From assembly GCA_033557465.1 (NCBI GenBank), contig CM066037.1, forward strand, positions 204,661,156 through 204,725,155: a stretch of DNA of 64,000 bases. Reading direction: 5' to 3'. The translations under genes and the position numbers were made by a program. The stretch is from Ichthyophis bannanicus (lineage: Eukaryota; Chordata; Amphibia; Gymnophiona; Ichthyophiidae). Below the pieces are notes generated by a model. The model worked only from the letters and a program-made list of their open reading frames with translations, was not told where the DNA came from and did no database searches. Of this stretch, positions 1 to 10,209 are shown in pieces. Each line of letters starts with the position of its first letter. Position 1 is the first letter of the stretch.

Positions 1-120
1 TTATGATTGCCTGGCTCCAGGCATTTGACTTGGAAATTTGGGTACAGGACAAACTAGGGAATATACCTTGCACAGGAGAGAATCTCTTTGGCAAGAATTG
101 GCAGGAAAAAGCTAATGAGA
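1..120 (+). pseudogene. DIRS-A gag fragment (5' side of insertion)
   Basis: An open frame from the window edge reads IAWLQAFDLEIWVQDKLGN and continues to GKNWQEKANE. It is nearly identical to the gag-like frame of DIRS-B at 49766-49885, so this is the distal part of a DIRS Gag protein. The frame stops at about base 120, where the L2 3' tail (ATTTATTT repeats) begins. The missing downstream Gag sequence resumes at 6523 (GCTGACAAAATCAC). The rest of the element lies left of the window. The comparison with DIRS-B shows about 5 bases (TAGGT) lost at the break and no obvious target duplication. Confidence 0.85.
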
Positions 121-2110
121 GAGATTTATTTTTATTTATTTATTTTATTGTTTTTATATACCGCACTCTTAAAAATCAGCGCGGTTTACAGATAACAGTT
201 TTGTGCAGAACAGGCTCACTATTAAGCACTTACATTGAACTGGAGGTTAAACTTGGGTTTCAACTGTGGGAACTATGTACATCTATTTACAGGTATCTAC
301 TTATGTACATGAGTTAACTAAAACTTATGATTTCCTAGCTGGGTGTGTGATGGATGAGGTTGAGTTGCTGGTTGAGAGTAGTTCAAGAGAAAGAGGTGGT
401 GTTTTAGTGCTTTTCTGAATTGGGTGAAATCTGTTATGGCCCTGATGGTAGGTGGGAGCGCATTCCAGCAGCTGGGGGCATAGAACTTGAAGGCTAAGTT
501 CCTTGTTGTCTTGGTGCATTTTGTTATTTCCTTGGGGATTTGTAAGGTGTTGGCGGTGAATGTTCTCCTTATTCGCTGGAGTGGGGTGAATAAGGTCCGT
601 TAAGGATGTGGAGGATATTTTGATGATGGCCTTGGAGGTCATAAGGACTACTTTATAGGAGAGCCAGCAGTAGATTGGTAGCCAATGTAAGTCTTTAAGG
701 ATTGGGGTGATGTGGTCACCTGTAGCAGCTCCATTCTGGACGTGTGCAGCAGCATTAATTGCCAATTGTAAAGGGTTTAGCGTGTTTTTGTGTAGACCCT
801 GCAGTATCACATTGGCGTAATCAAAGTGGGGGGTCACCAGTGCCTGAAAAACTGATCTGAAGTCGTCCAGTTGCAGCAGGGGTCGGAGATGTCGCAGTGT
901 TCGTATTTTGTGCTATATTTGTTTGGTGGTGTTGCTGATGTGTGTGTTGAAATCGAGCTGCTGGTCTAACGTGATGCCTAGGTAGTGGATGCTGGGTCTA
1001 CTTGAGAGCTCTGTGTCTCTTGTCTTTAAGGTTGGTGGAGGAGAGAAGGATTGGCTTCTAGTAACGAACAGGACATCCGTCTTGCTAAAGTTAATCTTAA
1101 GGCTCTGTGAATGGAGCTAGTCGGTTATGGCTTCGAAGCATTTTACCAGTTGGGAGAAGTCCGGATTCTCAATCGTGAATGGGGTGAAGAGTAGTACATC
1201 GTCTGCGTAGATTAGACATGATATGTTAAATGAGCGGATTATTTCACATATGGGTTGCATGTAAATGTTGAATAAGAGGGCGGAGAGTGAGGAGCCCTGA
1301 GGGTACACCATGCTTTTGTTGGAAAGGCTCTGAGGTTGTGGATCCTGTCCGTACCTGCTGCCATCTGTCCGTTAGATAGACTTTGCACCAACTCCATGCT
1401 GATTCATTTATTCCCTTATCCTGGAGCCGTATTAGGAGTTGCTCATGGTTTACACAGTTGAATGCGGCTGCAGTGTCTAGGAAGATTAAAGCATTGAGGC
1501 ATGGAGGGAATTGTCCTGTAGAGAAGGATAAGTCAATGATTTTGGCTATTATTGGGCTGATTTCATTACGTAGTGACCTTATCCAGGGTGCTGGACAAGG
1601 GTCGTTTTTAGCAGTGGTGGCGTTAATGTCAGCTATGATGCCCTCAATACTTGTATCTAATGGTGTCATGAGAGAGGTGAGTTGCTTGGGTGGATTCTTA
1701 GTGGGGCTAGAGAGCGTAGCTTTACTAATGTTTTTGGTTTTGGCCATCAGGTAGTCTGCATAGTCCTGAGGGTGTATCAAGGCTGGTTGGGAGGATGAGG
1801 GTTCCTTTGTTAGGGTTTTCACTATATTGAACAACTTGTGGGTTTTGTTCAGGGATCGGTTTAGAAGTTCGGAGTGATGTTCTTTAATTTTAGTTGATAT
1901 TAAGTCCCGATGTGCTTGCAGGTGGGAGTTGTAGGCTGTCTAGTCTGTTGGGGACCGTGTACGTCGCCACTTTCTTTCAAGTTTCCTCAGCATTCGTAGT
2001 GAGGTTCGTAGCTCGGTGGTGTACCAGCGTGCAGGTTTTTTCCTTCCTGGTTGCTTATCTGAGGTATGTGGCTTAGTCTGGTTAGATATGCTTGCAAAGG
2101 AACTCAGGTT
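121..2110 (-). mobile_element. L2-clade LINE, 5'-truncated (L2-a)
   Basis: Minus-strand non-LTR retrotransposon. Its 3' end lies at 121-190, where the plus strand shows an (ATTT)n run followed by TATATACCGC...GCGCGGTTTACA. That is the reverse complement of the tail also seen at 17165-17235, 36450-36510 and 59270-59337. Reverse transcriptase pieces follow upwards to about 1834, then weaker coding sequence to about 2100. It is inserted in the gag of DIRS-A. Another L2 (L2-b) abuts its 5' side, so L2-a is either 5'-truncated or was split by L2-b. Confidence 0.85.
325..1834 (-). pseudogene. L2-a reverse transcriptase remnant
   Basis: Broken ORF2 of an L2 LINE, read from 1834 down to 325. Visible parts in order: linker and RT N-terminus with LDTAAAFNCVNHEQLL (expected catalytic Asp in 'FLDxAAAFDxV'); the strand before the active site, where GVPSGLL replaces the usual GVPQGSSLS; the active site LIYADDVLLF at about 1180-1230 in a second frame; and the thumb region TPHFDYANVILQGLHKN at 760-837 in a third. 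At least two frameshifts and several stops separate these blocks, so no functional protein is possible. Closest relatives in the window are the L2 copies at 14385-17235 and 35105-36510. Confidence 0.85.
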
Positions 2111-2403
2111 TTTTATTTATTTATTTATTTTATTTAACAATCTCTTATATACCGCAGCTTCCTAAGATCAGCTGCGGTTCACAAATAACAACAGGCAACA
2201 AATCATGGATTTGTTTTACATATAACGTCATATAACTATAACCAATGTACAGTAAACAGAAATGTTGAACAGATAGCACTGAACAGTGCAACACTATATA
2301 CATTATGTACATTAACATTATATTATTAAATACATATACAAGTTATGTGGGATATAATCATTATGGGTAGTACAGATGCAGATTGGGCAGGATTTCTTTT
2401 CTG

Positions 2404-4355
2404 TTATAGTGAGATGTAGATAAAACTGTTTAGCCTTTGTCTAATTCTTTTGATGGCTGTTCTATAGTGTTGTAGTGCATTGTAAAGAGGTGTGTTTTCA
2501 GTTTTTTTTCGGAATTCATTAATCTCTGTTAATATTCTTAGTTCAACAGGGAGGGAATTCCAGGCTGTTGGGGCTGCATGTGAGAACGCTCTGTTGTTTG
2601 TTGCTTTATTTGTTTTTATGAAATCTATGGGGGTTTTAAGTTTGTTTAGTTGATTTTTTCTTTGAGTAGGTTTTGGATGTTCTTTGGTAATTAAGTTACT
2701 TAAAGTAGATGGTGTCAAATCAAATAGTGATTTAAATACTGTTATTAGTGTTTTATATGTTATTCGGTTTTGAATTGGAAGCCAGTGAAGGGATGCTAGA
2801 ATTGGTGTTATATGTTGATGAGAGTGTGTTTTTGTTATTATCCTAGCTGCTGAGTTTTGTGCGAGTTGCAGTCTTTTGATGTTTTGTTTTGATGTGCCTA
2901 ATAATATAAGGTTCGCAAAATCAAAGTGGGGGGTTATAGTGGCTTGGATTATACTGATAAAATCATGTGTGTAAACAAGAGGTCTAAGTTGTTTAAGTAT
3001 TTTAAGTTTGTAGTAAATTTTCTTTGTGGTATTTCTGATATGGGTATCTAGAGTGAGATGTTTGTCTAAAATGACTCCTAAGTATCTCACTTCATTCTTT
3101 ATTTTAATTTCTTGGTTTTGAAGTGTTATATGTGTTGGTGGGGTATAATCTTGGTTTTTGGTGACTATTAGTACTTCAGTTTTTGAATGGTTTATTAGGA
3201 GATTGTGGGCATTTAGCCATAATGTTATTTCATTAAAACAATCCGAAAGGAGTTGCAACGGTATGTTAGGGATAGTGAATGGGATGTACATCATAATATC
3301 ATCTGCATATAGATGATAGAGTACACCATATTTCTTAAAGATATTGCAAACTGGTTTTATGTATATATTAAATAGTAGAGCTGAAAGCGCTGATCCTTGT
3401 GGTAATCCTGTTTCAAATTTATATGATTCAGAAGTTTGATTGCTTATTCTAACGTTTTGCGTTCTATTGCTCAGATAAGAGGTGAACCATTTGTGAACTG
3501 TAGAGTATATTCCTATGTGTCTTAAGTAGTTAAGCATTATTGAATTGTTAACACTATCGAAAGCGGCTGATATGTCAATAAATAAGAGGATAAAAGCTTT
3601 TTTGTGGTTGTCTATTCCTCTTAGTAGTGTATCGGTAAAAACAGTCAGGAGTGTTTCAACTCCATGCTTGGGGCGAAATCCATATTGTTGGTCATCTAGC
3701 GGGTAGGATGAGTCAAGAAATTCTTGTGTTTGTATTTGTACAGTTTTTTCGATGACTTTTGCTAAGAATGGTATACTTGAGATAGGTCGGTAAGATTTTG
3801 GGGAGGTTTTGTCAAGTGTATTATTCTTCAGGATTGGTCTGATTTGTACTTGTTTAAGGGTGGGTGGGAGGTAACCTTGGAGTAGTGATAAATTGACCAT
3901 AGGAAGTATGAATGAAAGAAGTGTTGGTAGTGTGTTTTTTATCCAGGTTACTGGACAAGGGTCTAGATAGGATGTTGTGGTGTTAAGATTGATAATGATA
4001 TTCTTTAATGATATTTTGGATAAAGGGTAAAATTCTGGCCATTCATTTAGCATATAGAGGTTGTTGTTCCATGAGGCCATCACTTCGTCAAGGTTCAGTG
4101 ATGTAGTCGTGATGCTGGGGAGGACATTTTTGATGATCTCCTCTTTGTCAAAGGGTCTAAAGCATCCAGTATGGGCTGCTGCTGTTTCAGTTACTTTTGG
4201 TGCCCATTTTCTGTCTTGATGCATAGGTATTTGGAAACTGATTAGATTGTGGTCAGACCATGGGACAGGGGAGATAGTTACGTTGAAGTTGTAGTTTGGG
4301 CTGACCTCTGGTCGGGGGCTGAAGATAAGGTCTAGTATGTTGTCTTTTTGGTGTG
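2404..4355 (-). pseudogene. L2-b ORF2, reverse transcriptase part
   Basis: This frame is open for 606 codons from an internal ATG at 4224, and also upstream of it to about 4355. The upstream stretch encodes SPVPWSDHNLISFQIP, the end of the endonuclease domain, so the ATG is not the true start. RT blocks in order: YRPISSIPFLAKVIEK; LLFIDISAAFDSVNNS with catalytic Asp; GLPQGSALSALLFNIY; HLYADDIMMYIPF with the YADD active site; VRYLGVILDKHL; and thumb TITPHFDFANLILLG. The C-terminus runs to 2404. It copies its own RNA into DNA at a nicked target. This is one of the best-preserved RT domains in the window; only the 4340-4368 frameshift separates it from its endonuclease. Confidence 0.85.
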
Positions 4356-4367
4356 TGGGGGCATAAA

Positions 4368-5003
4368 CTATTTGTAGTCCAGGATGTTGAGTGCCTCAAG
4401 GAAGGCTTTGGCGTGGTTATCCTGCAGGGCTGGTAGGTTAAAATCTCCTAGTATCCAGTTTGGCTTGCGTGTGTTTTGGGGATTTGAGGCTAGTTCGATT
4501 ATAGTTGCCAGATCATCAGTAGATGAGGATGGGGGTCTGTAGATAAGGTTAATGGTATTATGGTTGTTGGATATGGTGATTGTATCAAGGTGTGTTGAGC
4601 TGTTGGAGCTGATCGTTTGGTAATGGAGGTCTGTCCTTACCAGAATGAATGTACCGCCTCCTCTACGGTCAGCTCTGTGGCAGGTGTAGATTGAGAAGTC
4701 AGGGGGGGGGGGGGTGAGTTGGTTGATGAGGACTGAATCTGAGCTGGTGAGCCATGATTCTGTCACTAGTAGTATGTCTAGATTGAGGTGTGATATGAGG
4801 TCGGGGATGACTGGCCACTACTTACGGACGGACCGTGCATTTATGAGGGCACACTTCAGGTTGCGTGGGTTTTGGTGTTGCTTGGGCTTTGTGGGGTGTT
4901 GAAGCGGTATGTGGATTAAGTATGGGTGGGAGTTCTGGGAGGGCTCTGTTGGTGAGTGGTGTGTGTTACTGTGGTGTCTCCTTCCTTGTCCTCTTATGAT
5001 CAT
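4368..5003 (-). pseudogene. L2-b ORF2, apurinic-like endonuclease part
   Basis: N-terminal endonuclease of the same LINE. CALINARSVRK at about 4818-4860 is the usual start of CR1/L2 endonucleases. Then come MTESWLTSSD (catalytic Glu in 'ETWL'), the RRGGGTFILVR strand, LIYRPPSSS, and WILGDFNLPA with the metal-binding GDFN motif. The domain is split into two frames near 4818 and ends with a stop at 4368; the next residues (IVYAPTHQKDNILDLIF) continue in the RT frame. The poly-G run at 4701-4712 (encoding prolines) is a likely slippage site. Confidence 0.8.
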
Positions 5004-5262
5004 AATCGGGTTGTGGTTGGATGTAGCGGAGAGGGAGCCATTGAGGGCGTTGCTGAGTAGGTATAGAATGATTAAGGTTATGCTGGAGAAGAGCCTTTTG
5101 AATTGGGGTCTGGTGTGTCCTGTGTGTGGTAGGGGACTTTCCTTTATTGGGGAGGTATGTGTTGAAGGGTTTGTATGCTTTCTATGTGTTATGCGATTCC
5201 TGCACTATCCAATTATGGCTAGCTTGTTCTGTGGCCCTAACTGTTTGCGGTAGTGGGAATAC

Positions 5263-5670
5263 TTGTATATTGTTGGCGGAGAGGTGCTCACTGTAATTTT
5301 CAGCAATATTTTCGGGAGCATTCACATCAACATCAGTAGTGTGATACTTGTGCTATACAGTGACTTCATCCATGAAATACGGTATGCTGTAAACATGGCA
5401 ACACAGATACTTGCAGTACACAGTAAACTTTGGCAGTACGGATACTTGCTGAACACAGTAAACTTACCGGTAAAAATACTCGCAGTGCACGAGAACATGA
5501 GTGTACTGCAAGTATCTGTGTTGCCAATAAGAAAGATGACCTTTCCTGGAAGGTCATTTTTCTTATTGGCAGCACAGATACTTGCAGTACACAGTAAACT
5601 TTGGCAGTACAGATACTTGCTGAACACAGTAAACTTGGCGGTAAAAATACTCACAGTGCACAGTGAGTGG
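5263..5670. repeat. Direct repeats around a 45-bp inverted repeat
   Basis: A roughly 80-bp unit (ACACAGATACTTGCAGTACA ... GGTAAAAATACTC) occurs at about 5401-5490 and again at 5574-5660. Between them, two arms of about 45 bp form a near-perfect hairpin centred near 5547 (TTTCCTGGAAGG). The two overlapping 100-odd-residue frames on each strand are by-products of the repetition. The arms carry a 25-bp stretch very like the recombinase codons of the DIRS elements (see findings). Origin unknown; it lies in the 5' flank of the minus-strand L2-b. Confidence 0.7.
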
Positions 5671-5753
5671 TAAGCGTTCATAGAACGTTGATGGGAGAGA
5701 TACTCAGAGTAGGCAGACTATGAGGTACAGAGCAGTCAGAGGTGGGGTATCTC

Positions 5754-5961
5754 ACACGGTGTCGGAGGCTGCCGGTGACTGTGGTGAGCGAGCTCGACCA
5801 GGGAGGGAGCTCAAGCTTCGGTTGTGGATCTGTGAGGTTGTACACGTACCTTATTGTGCATGGTGTCAGAGGCTGGCGGTGACTGTGGTGAGTGAGCTCG
5901 ACCAGGGAGGGAGCTCAAGCTTCGGTTGTGGATCTGTGAGGTTGTACACGTACCTTATTGG
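5754..5961. repeat. Two tandem copies of a 104-bp unit
   Basis: The unit beginning GGTGTCGGAGGCTG and ending CACGTACCTTATTG occurs twice, with matching positions 104 bp apart (AGCTCGACCA at 5791 and 5895). The copies differ at only a few bases. The 178-residue open frame across 5720-6256 simply follows this repeat and looks like no known protein. It is part of the GC-rich block upstream (minus strand) of L2-b. Confidence 0.85.
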
Positions 5962-6090
5962 TGTCTCAAGACATACACTGGTTATTAGGCAGGCTTGTTG
6001 GTGCGTGCTGAGCCTTGAGACAAGGGCCGCCGCCAAAGGGCCACGCCAAAGGGCCCTCTGGCGAGGCCCTCAGGCGTGGGCCCACCAGGC

Positions 6091-6522
6091 GCAGGTGCGC
6101 CTGCTGGCACTCTTTAAGTTAGGCGGGGGCTGCCCTGATTGGACAGCCGAAGTGGCAGGAAGCAGCTGGAGACGGATCGGACGTCGGCGGAGCTCAATCC
6201 CTCCTGGGAGAGCTGCTGGTACTGGAGAGGCAGTCGGCACTGCTGGCGCTCTTTAAGTTAGGCGGGGGCTGCCCTGATTGGACAGCCGAAGCGGCAGGAA
6301 GCAGCTGGAGATGGATCGGACGTCGGTGGAGCTCAATCCCTCCTGGGAGAGCTTCTGGGACTGGAGAGACAGTCGACACTGCTGGCGCTCTTTAAGTTAG
6401 GTGGGGGCTGCCCTGATTGGACAGCCGAAGCGGCAGGAAGCAGCTGGAGACGGATCGGATGACGGCGGAGCTCAATCCCTCCTGGGAGAGCTTCTGGGAC
6501 TGGAGAGGCAGTCGGCACTGCT
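6091..6522 (-). promoter_or_regulatory. Three 139-bp tandem monomers with promoter-like boxes
   Basis: TCTTTAAGTT recurs at 6111, 6250 and 6389, exactly 139 bp apart, giving three near-identical monomers that end where DIRS-A resumes at 6523. Read on the minus strand each monomer contains TGTCCAATCAGG (a CCAAT box), then CCCCCGCC (GC-box-like), then AACTTAAAGAG (A/T-rich). This resembles the tandem 5' promoter monomers known from some LINEs, and the block lies upstream of the minus-strand L2-b. Promoter activity is inference; the repeat itself is plain. Confidence 0.6.
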
Positions 6523-6758
6523 GACAAAATCACTTTGGATAGATTGTCTAAATCTACAGCTGATCCTGCGAGGAAAAAATCCTCTAAGAAACCATTCTTC
6601 AGCAAGAAGAAAAAGTTTTATCCCTCCTTTACCCAGCAGGGACATCGTTTAGGTCAGTCTGCCCAAGAGGGACAGCAGCAACAACCTAGGTAAAGGAAGC
6701 CAAAAGTAGCTAAGCCTCAACCGGCTCAGCAGACTCAGCCTCCACAGGGGCTTTGACT
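6523..6758 (+). pseudogene. DIRS-A Gag C-terminus
   Basis: The Gag-like frame resumes with LTKSLWIDCLNLQLILRGKN and continues through a basic stretch (SKKKKFYPSFTQQGHRLGQS in the proper frame). It corresponds to 49885-50130 in DIRS-B. The C-terminus is rich in Lys, Gln and Pro (for example QPAQQTQPPQG) and ends at a stop near 6756. It would package the element RNA into particles. The insert at 121-6522 disrupts it, so no whole Gag can be made. Confidence 0.75.
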
Positions 6759-6839
6759 TCTATCTAGAGAACTTTGCCTTCCTGGCCCTGATTGGCCCAG
6801 AACCGTCCACCATCCCAGAAAGGTTATGTCATTTTGCCC

Positions 6840-8679
6840 CCAGACGGGGTCAGATAACAGCAGAAAATTGGACTCTATCTATTGTAAGAGAGGGATAAAA
6901 GCTTCATTTCCTCAGCATGCCCCCTCCTACAATGGTAAGACAGTTCAGTTCTCAGACCTCTCTCAACGACCAGTTAGGTCAAGAGGTCACTGTGCTCCTT
7001 GTTCAAGGAGCAATAGAAGAGGTACCCATTCCCCAACGGGGTACAGGGTTTTACTCCCCCTATTTCCTTATTCCAAAGAAAACAGGAGGACACAGACCCA
7101 TTTTAGACCTCAGAGAATTGAACAAATTCCTGTTCAAAGAGAAGTTCAAAATGATTTCTCTAGGAACTCTGCTGCCATACCTTCAGAGTCAGGATTGGCT
7201 TTGTTCTCTAGATCTCAAGGATGCGTACACTCAAGTTCTCATCCATCCAACTCACCGAAAGTTCCTTCGCTTTCTGTTTCAAGGGAAGCACTACCAATAC
7301 AGGGTTCTTCTTTTGGCCTGGCCTCTGCACCAAGGGTGTTCACAAAATGCATGGCTGTGGTGACAACATTTCTCCGCACCCTGGGAATATTCGTCTTCCC
7401 TTTCTTAGACGACTGGCTCATTCGAACTCCTTCAGAGCCAGAGGCCAGGGTTGCTCTCTCTCGCACAATGCGCATCTTTCAGTATTTGGGACTTGTCATA
7501 AACTTCCCAAAGTCCAACCTTGCTCCCACTAAATCCCTAGAGTTTATAGGAGAACTGCTGGATACCAGACAGACAAGGGCCTTCCTTCCACAGCCCCGTT
7601 ACCTTCGCATTGTGCAGTTAGCTTCCAAAGCAGTGCTAAAACCTCACCTCACTGCTTGGGAAATATTGCAATTGCTAGGCCACATGGCATCCACCGTGCA
7701 TGTGGTTCCTTATGCTCGCCTCCATATGAGGGCAGCCCAGTGGACTTTATCCACTCAGTGGATTCAGACTTCAGGTTGCCTGTCAAGACAAAATAGCAAA
7801 CTCAGATCGCCTTATTTTGTCCCTTCAATGGTGGCAGTCACCCCAAAACCTTCTGGTGGGGTCTCCTTTTCAGCAACCCCCACCCCAAGCCACTCTAACA
7901 ACAGATGCTTCACAGGTGAATTGGGGAGCCCACCTGCAAGGCCTCTCTACCCAGGGTACCTGGCCACCACAGGAGGCCTATCTACATATCAATCTCCTGG
8001 AACTCAGAGCAATCTTCCTTGCTCTTCTAGTATTCCACACCCAGCTGAGCTACAAGACAGTCCTAATTCAAACGGACAACCAAGTAGCCATGTTCTATGT
8101 GAACAAGCAGGGCGGAACAGGCTCTCTGTCACTCTGCAATGACGCTTTGTGACTATGGGCCTCGCCAGAGAGCATCAGATTCATCTCCTTGCGGTGTATC
8201 TTCCAGGCATTCAAAACTGTTGGGCAGACAGACTCAGTCGAGTTCTGCTTCCACACGAATGGTCTGTCCATGCAGACCAGGTGGCCAAGATTTTTCAAAT
8301 TTGGGGAACCCCGGACATAGACCTCTTTGCAAGTCCGCTGAATGCCAAACTTCCCCGGTTCTCTTCCAGAATTCCGGCTCGATGTTGTCAGGCCAGGGAT
8401 GCTTTCATCCTCCATTGCGGTCAGGACTTCCTGTATGCCTTTCCACCCATTCCCCTAATTCCCAAAACCCTGTTCAAGCTTCAGAGAGACAGAGGTCATA
8501 TGATCCTCATAGCTCCATGTTGGCCACGGCAAATGTGGTACTCTCTGCTCCTACATCTCTCTGAAGCTCTGCCTCTGGAGTTAGGATCTGCTCCAGATCT
8601 CCTTTCTCAAGAGGGCGGGATGCTGTGGCATCCCAATCCCCAGTCTCTGCATCTCAGGGCCTGGTTGCTGAAAGCCTAG
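6840..8679 (+). pseudogene. DIRS-A reverse transcriptase / RNase H
   Basis: Four frame segments make up one pol. RT: SPYFLIPKKTGGHRPILDLR, then DWLCSLDLKDAY (catalytic Asp) up to about 7310; a one-base loss in CTTCTTTTGG then shifts the frame to FGLASAPRVFTKCMAVV and FPFLDDWLIR, a variant of the YLDD active site. A second shift near 7810 leads to RNase H with LTTDASQVNWG, LLELRAIF and LIQTDNQVAMF. A stop follows at 8152, and the last acidic block, NCWADRLSR, is in the next frame (8149-8679). The enzyme would copy element RNA in the cytoplasm or nucleus. The frame ends inside the start of the recombinase gene, the usual DIRS overlap. Confidence 0.85.
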
Positions 8680-9718
8680 AACTTCACAGTCTTAACCTTT
8701 CCCAGCAGGTAAAGGATATCCTTTATGCTTCCAGGAAGCCTTCCACAAGACGCTCTTATGCATTTAAGTGGAAAGGTTTTACCATATGGTGCTCGCAGAA
8801 GGGTCTTAACCCTCTTTTGATACCTCTGGAATCATTACTAGAATATCTCCTTCATTTATCAAATGCAGGGCTTAAGACCAATTCAGAGAGAGTCCATTTG
8901 AGTGCTATTGCATCTTCTTTCAAGCCTCTAAATGGACAACCTATTTCCTCTCATCCTCTCATAGCGAGAATTATGAGAAGTCTTCTTTTGACTAAGCCTC
9001 CCATTAAGCCACCACCGGTGGCATGGGACTTAAATCTGGTTATTGGGCAGGTCATGAAACCGCCCTTTGAACCATTAGCCACTACCTCTTTGAAATTCCT
9101 TTCCTGGAAGGTCATCTTTCTTATTGCAATCACATCAGCACGTCGCATCAGTGAATTGCAAGCGTTGGTGGCTGATCCTCCTTTTACAAGGTTCCATCAT
9201 GATAAGGTAGTCCTTAGGACTCATTCACACTTTATGCCAAAGGTGGTGTTGCCTTTTCATTTTAACCAAGCGGTTTACCTTCCTATATTTTTTTCCAAGG
9301 CCTCACGCCTCAAATGCAGAAAGGAATCTTCATACTCTGGACTGTAAAAGAGCTTTGGCCTTTTACTTGCAAAGGACACAGCAACATAGAAAGTCCTCTC
9401 AACTCTTTGTTGCTTTTGATCCTAGTCATTTGGGACTTCCAGTCTCCAAAAGAACACTGTCCAGCTGGATTGCACAGTGTATATCTTTTGTCTATGAGAG
9501 TAAAAACCTTCCTCTTGAAGGCCATGTCACAGCTCACAATGTGAAAGCCATGGCAGCCTCTATGGCTCATCTTCACTCTGTGTCTATCGACGAAATCTGT
9601 CGAGCAGCTACTTGGGCTTCGGTTCATACCTTCACAGCCCATTACTGCTTAGACAAGGACTCCCTCCGGGATGTCTTCTTTGGTCAGGCTGTTCTTCAAC
9701 AGCTGTTCCACACTTAAT
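8625..9718 (+). pseudogene. DIRS-A tyrosine recombinase
   Basis: DIRS elements integrate with a phage-like tyrosine recombinase instead of a DDE integrase. The core-binding part starts near SLNLSQQVKDILYASRK, followed by RRSYAFKWKGF. Catalytic box I is ITSARRISELQAL (Arg). Box II should be HNVR but reads HNVKAMAAS, so the second Arg is Lys. The nucleophile is the Tyr of AHYCLDKDS. A frameshift near 9295, at a T-rich stretch, separates the two halves (8625-9347 and 9355-9718). It overlaps RT/RNase H by about 55 bases. The shift and the Arg-to-Lys change suggest it is inactive. Confidence 0.85.
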
Positions 9719-9831
9719 CAACTCCTACCCACCATCCCTGGTAGGATGCCAGAGATCCATGGGGGGAAGTGGAGCCCTTTCACAAGGGCACACAACTTCT
9801 GCGGCCTTCTCCCTGGCATCTGCAGCTAGGG

Positions 9832-9952
9832 AGTCCCCATATGTGAGGACTACATTCCTGCTTGTTCCTGGAGATAGCATATTTACTGACCTGTAACTGG
9901 TGAACTCCGGGAACAGCAGGAATTTAGTCTTCACAACCCACCCACTTCCCCT
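9832..9952. repeat. DIRS-A internal complementary region
   Basis: CCCCATATGTGAGGACTACA ... TTCCTGGAGA is the reverse complement of a DIRS left end (compare 47894-47940). It is joined to ATTTACTGACCTGTAACTGG ... TTTAGTCTTCACAACCC, the reverse complement of the right end at 10140-10203. In DIRS elements this region templates joining of the two ends into a circle. It lies just after the recombinase stop, as in the other copies (12779, 31940, 53166). Confidence 0.8.
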
Positions 9953-10009
9953 AGGAGTTGTATCTCTCTATCTCTCTCTTTCCCTCTCTCTTTTGTCTCA
10001 GCTTTAAAT

Positions 10010-10203
10010 TCAACTGGAGAGGGACAGTTGGGAAAGGCGGGAAGGCAGCACGCAGGCACTGTGGGATGCTCTGAAAAGCTTTCCTATTGGACGCTGGGGA
10101 GCGTTCACACGTAGGCTCCGTCGGTACCGACGATACCCATATGTGAAGGCTAAATTCCTGCTGTTCCCAAAGATCACCTGTTACAGGTCAGTAACTATGC
10201 TTT
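10010..10203. repeat. DIRS-A right terminal inverted repeat
   Basis: AACTGGAGAGGGACAGTTGG through GTAACTATGCTTT is inverted relative to the DIRS left end seen at 47894-48060. It includes the palindrome GTCGGTACCGAC at about 10118 and CCATATGTGAAG. The same terminus is seen at 13163, 32289 and 53515, each followed by a different sequence, which fixes the element edge. Confidence 0.85.
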
Positions 10204-10209
10204 TTCTCA

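Larger units (their letters stand above)
2111..5260 (-). mobile_element. L2-clade LINE with nearly complete ORF2 (L2-b)
   Basis: Minus-strand L2 element whose 3' tail is the plus-strand TTTATTTATTT run at 2113-2140. It belongs to a different subfamily from L2-a: its RT reads FRPKHGVETLLTVFTDTLL where the others have FREAHGVETLL. Endonuclease and reverse transcriptase are both present, broken by one frameshift. A G12 run at 4701-4712 lies inside the endonuclease frame. Upstream on the minus strand, 5260-6522 holds tandem repeats that may be its 5' promoter region. Confidence 0.85.
6523..10203 (+). mobile_element. DIRS retrotransposon A (main part)
   Basis: Continuation of the DIRS element that starts left of base 1. 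It has the family order: end of gag, RT with RNase H, an overlapping tyrosine recombinase (YR), an internal complementary region (9832-9952) and the right terminal inverted repeat (10010-10203). There is no integrase and there are no LTRs, as expected for DIRS. The right edge is set by comparing four copies: all share GTAACTATGCT and then diverge. Several frameshifts make it inactive. It is followed immediately by a second DIRS body (DIRS-D). Confidence 0.9.

Noticed and set aside
4701..4712. Poly-G run as a G-quadruplex regulator (also at 58963)
   Set aside because: A single homopolymer inside decayed LINE sequence; no other support.
5720..6256. 178-residue open frame as a gene
   Set aside because: It follows the 104-bp and 139-bp tandem repeats and has no recognisable domain or splice structure.
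8625..9718. Phage-type integrase implying prophage or bacterial DNA
   Set aside because: The recombinase overlaps a DIRS RT/RNase H and lies between DIRS termini; all context is vertebrate.
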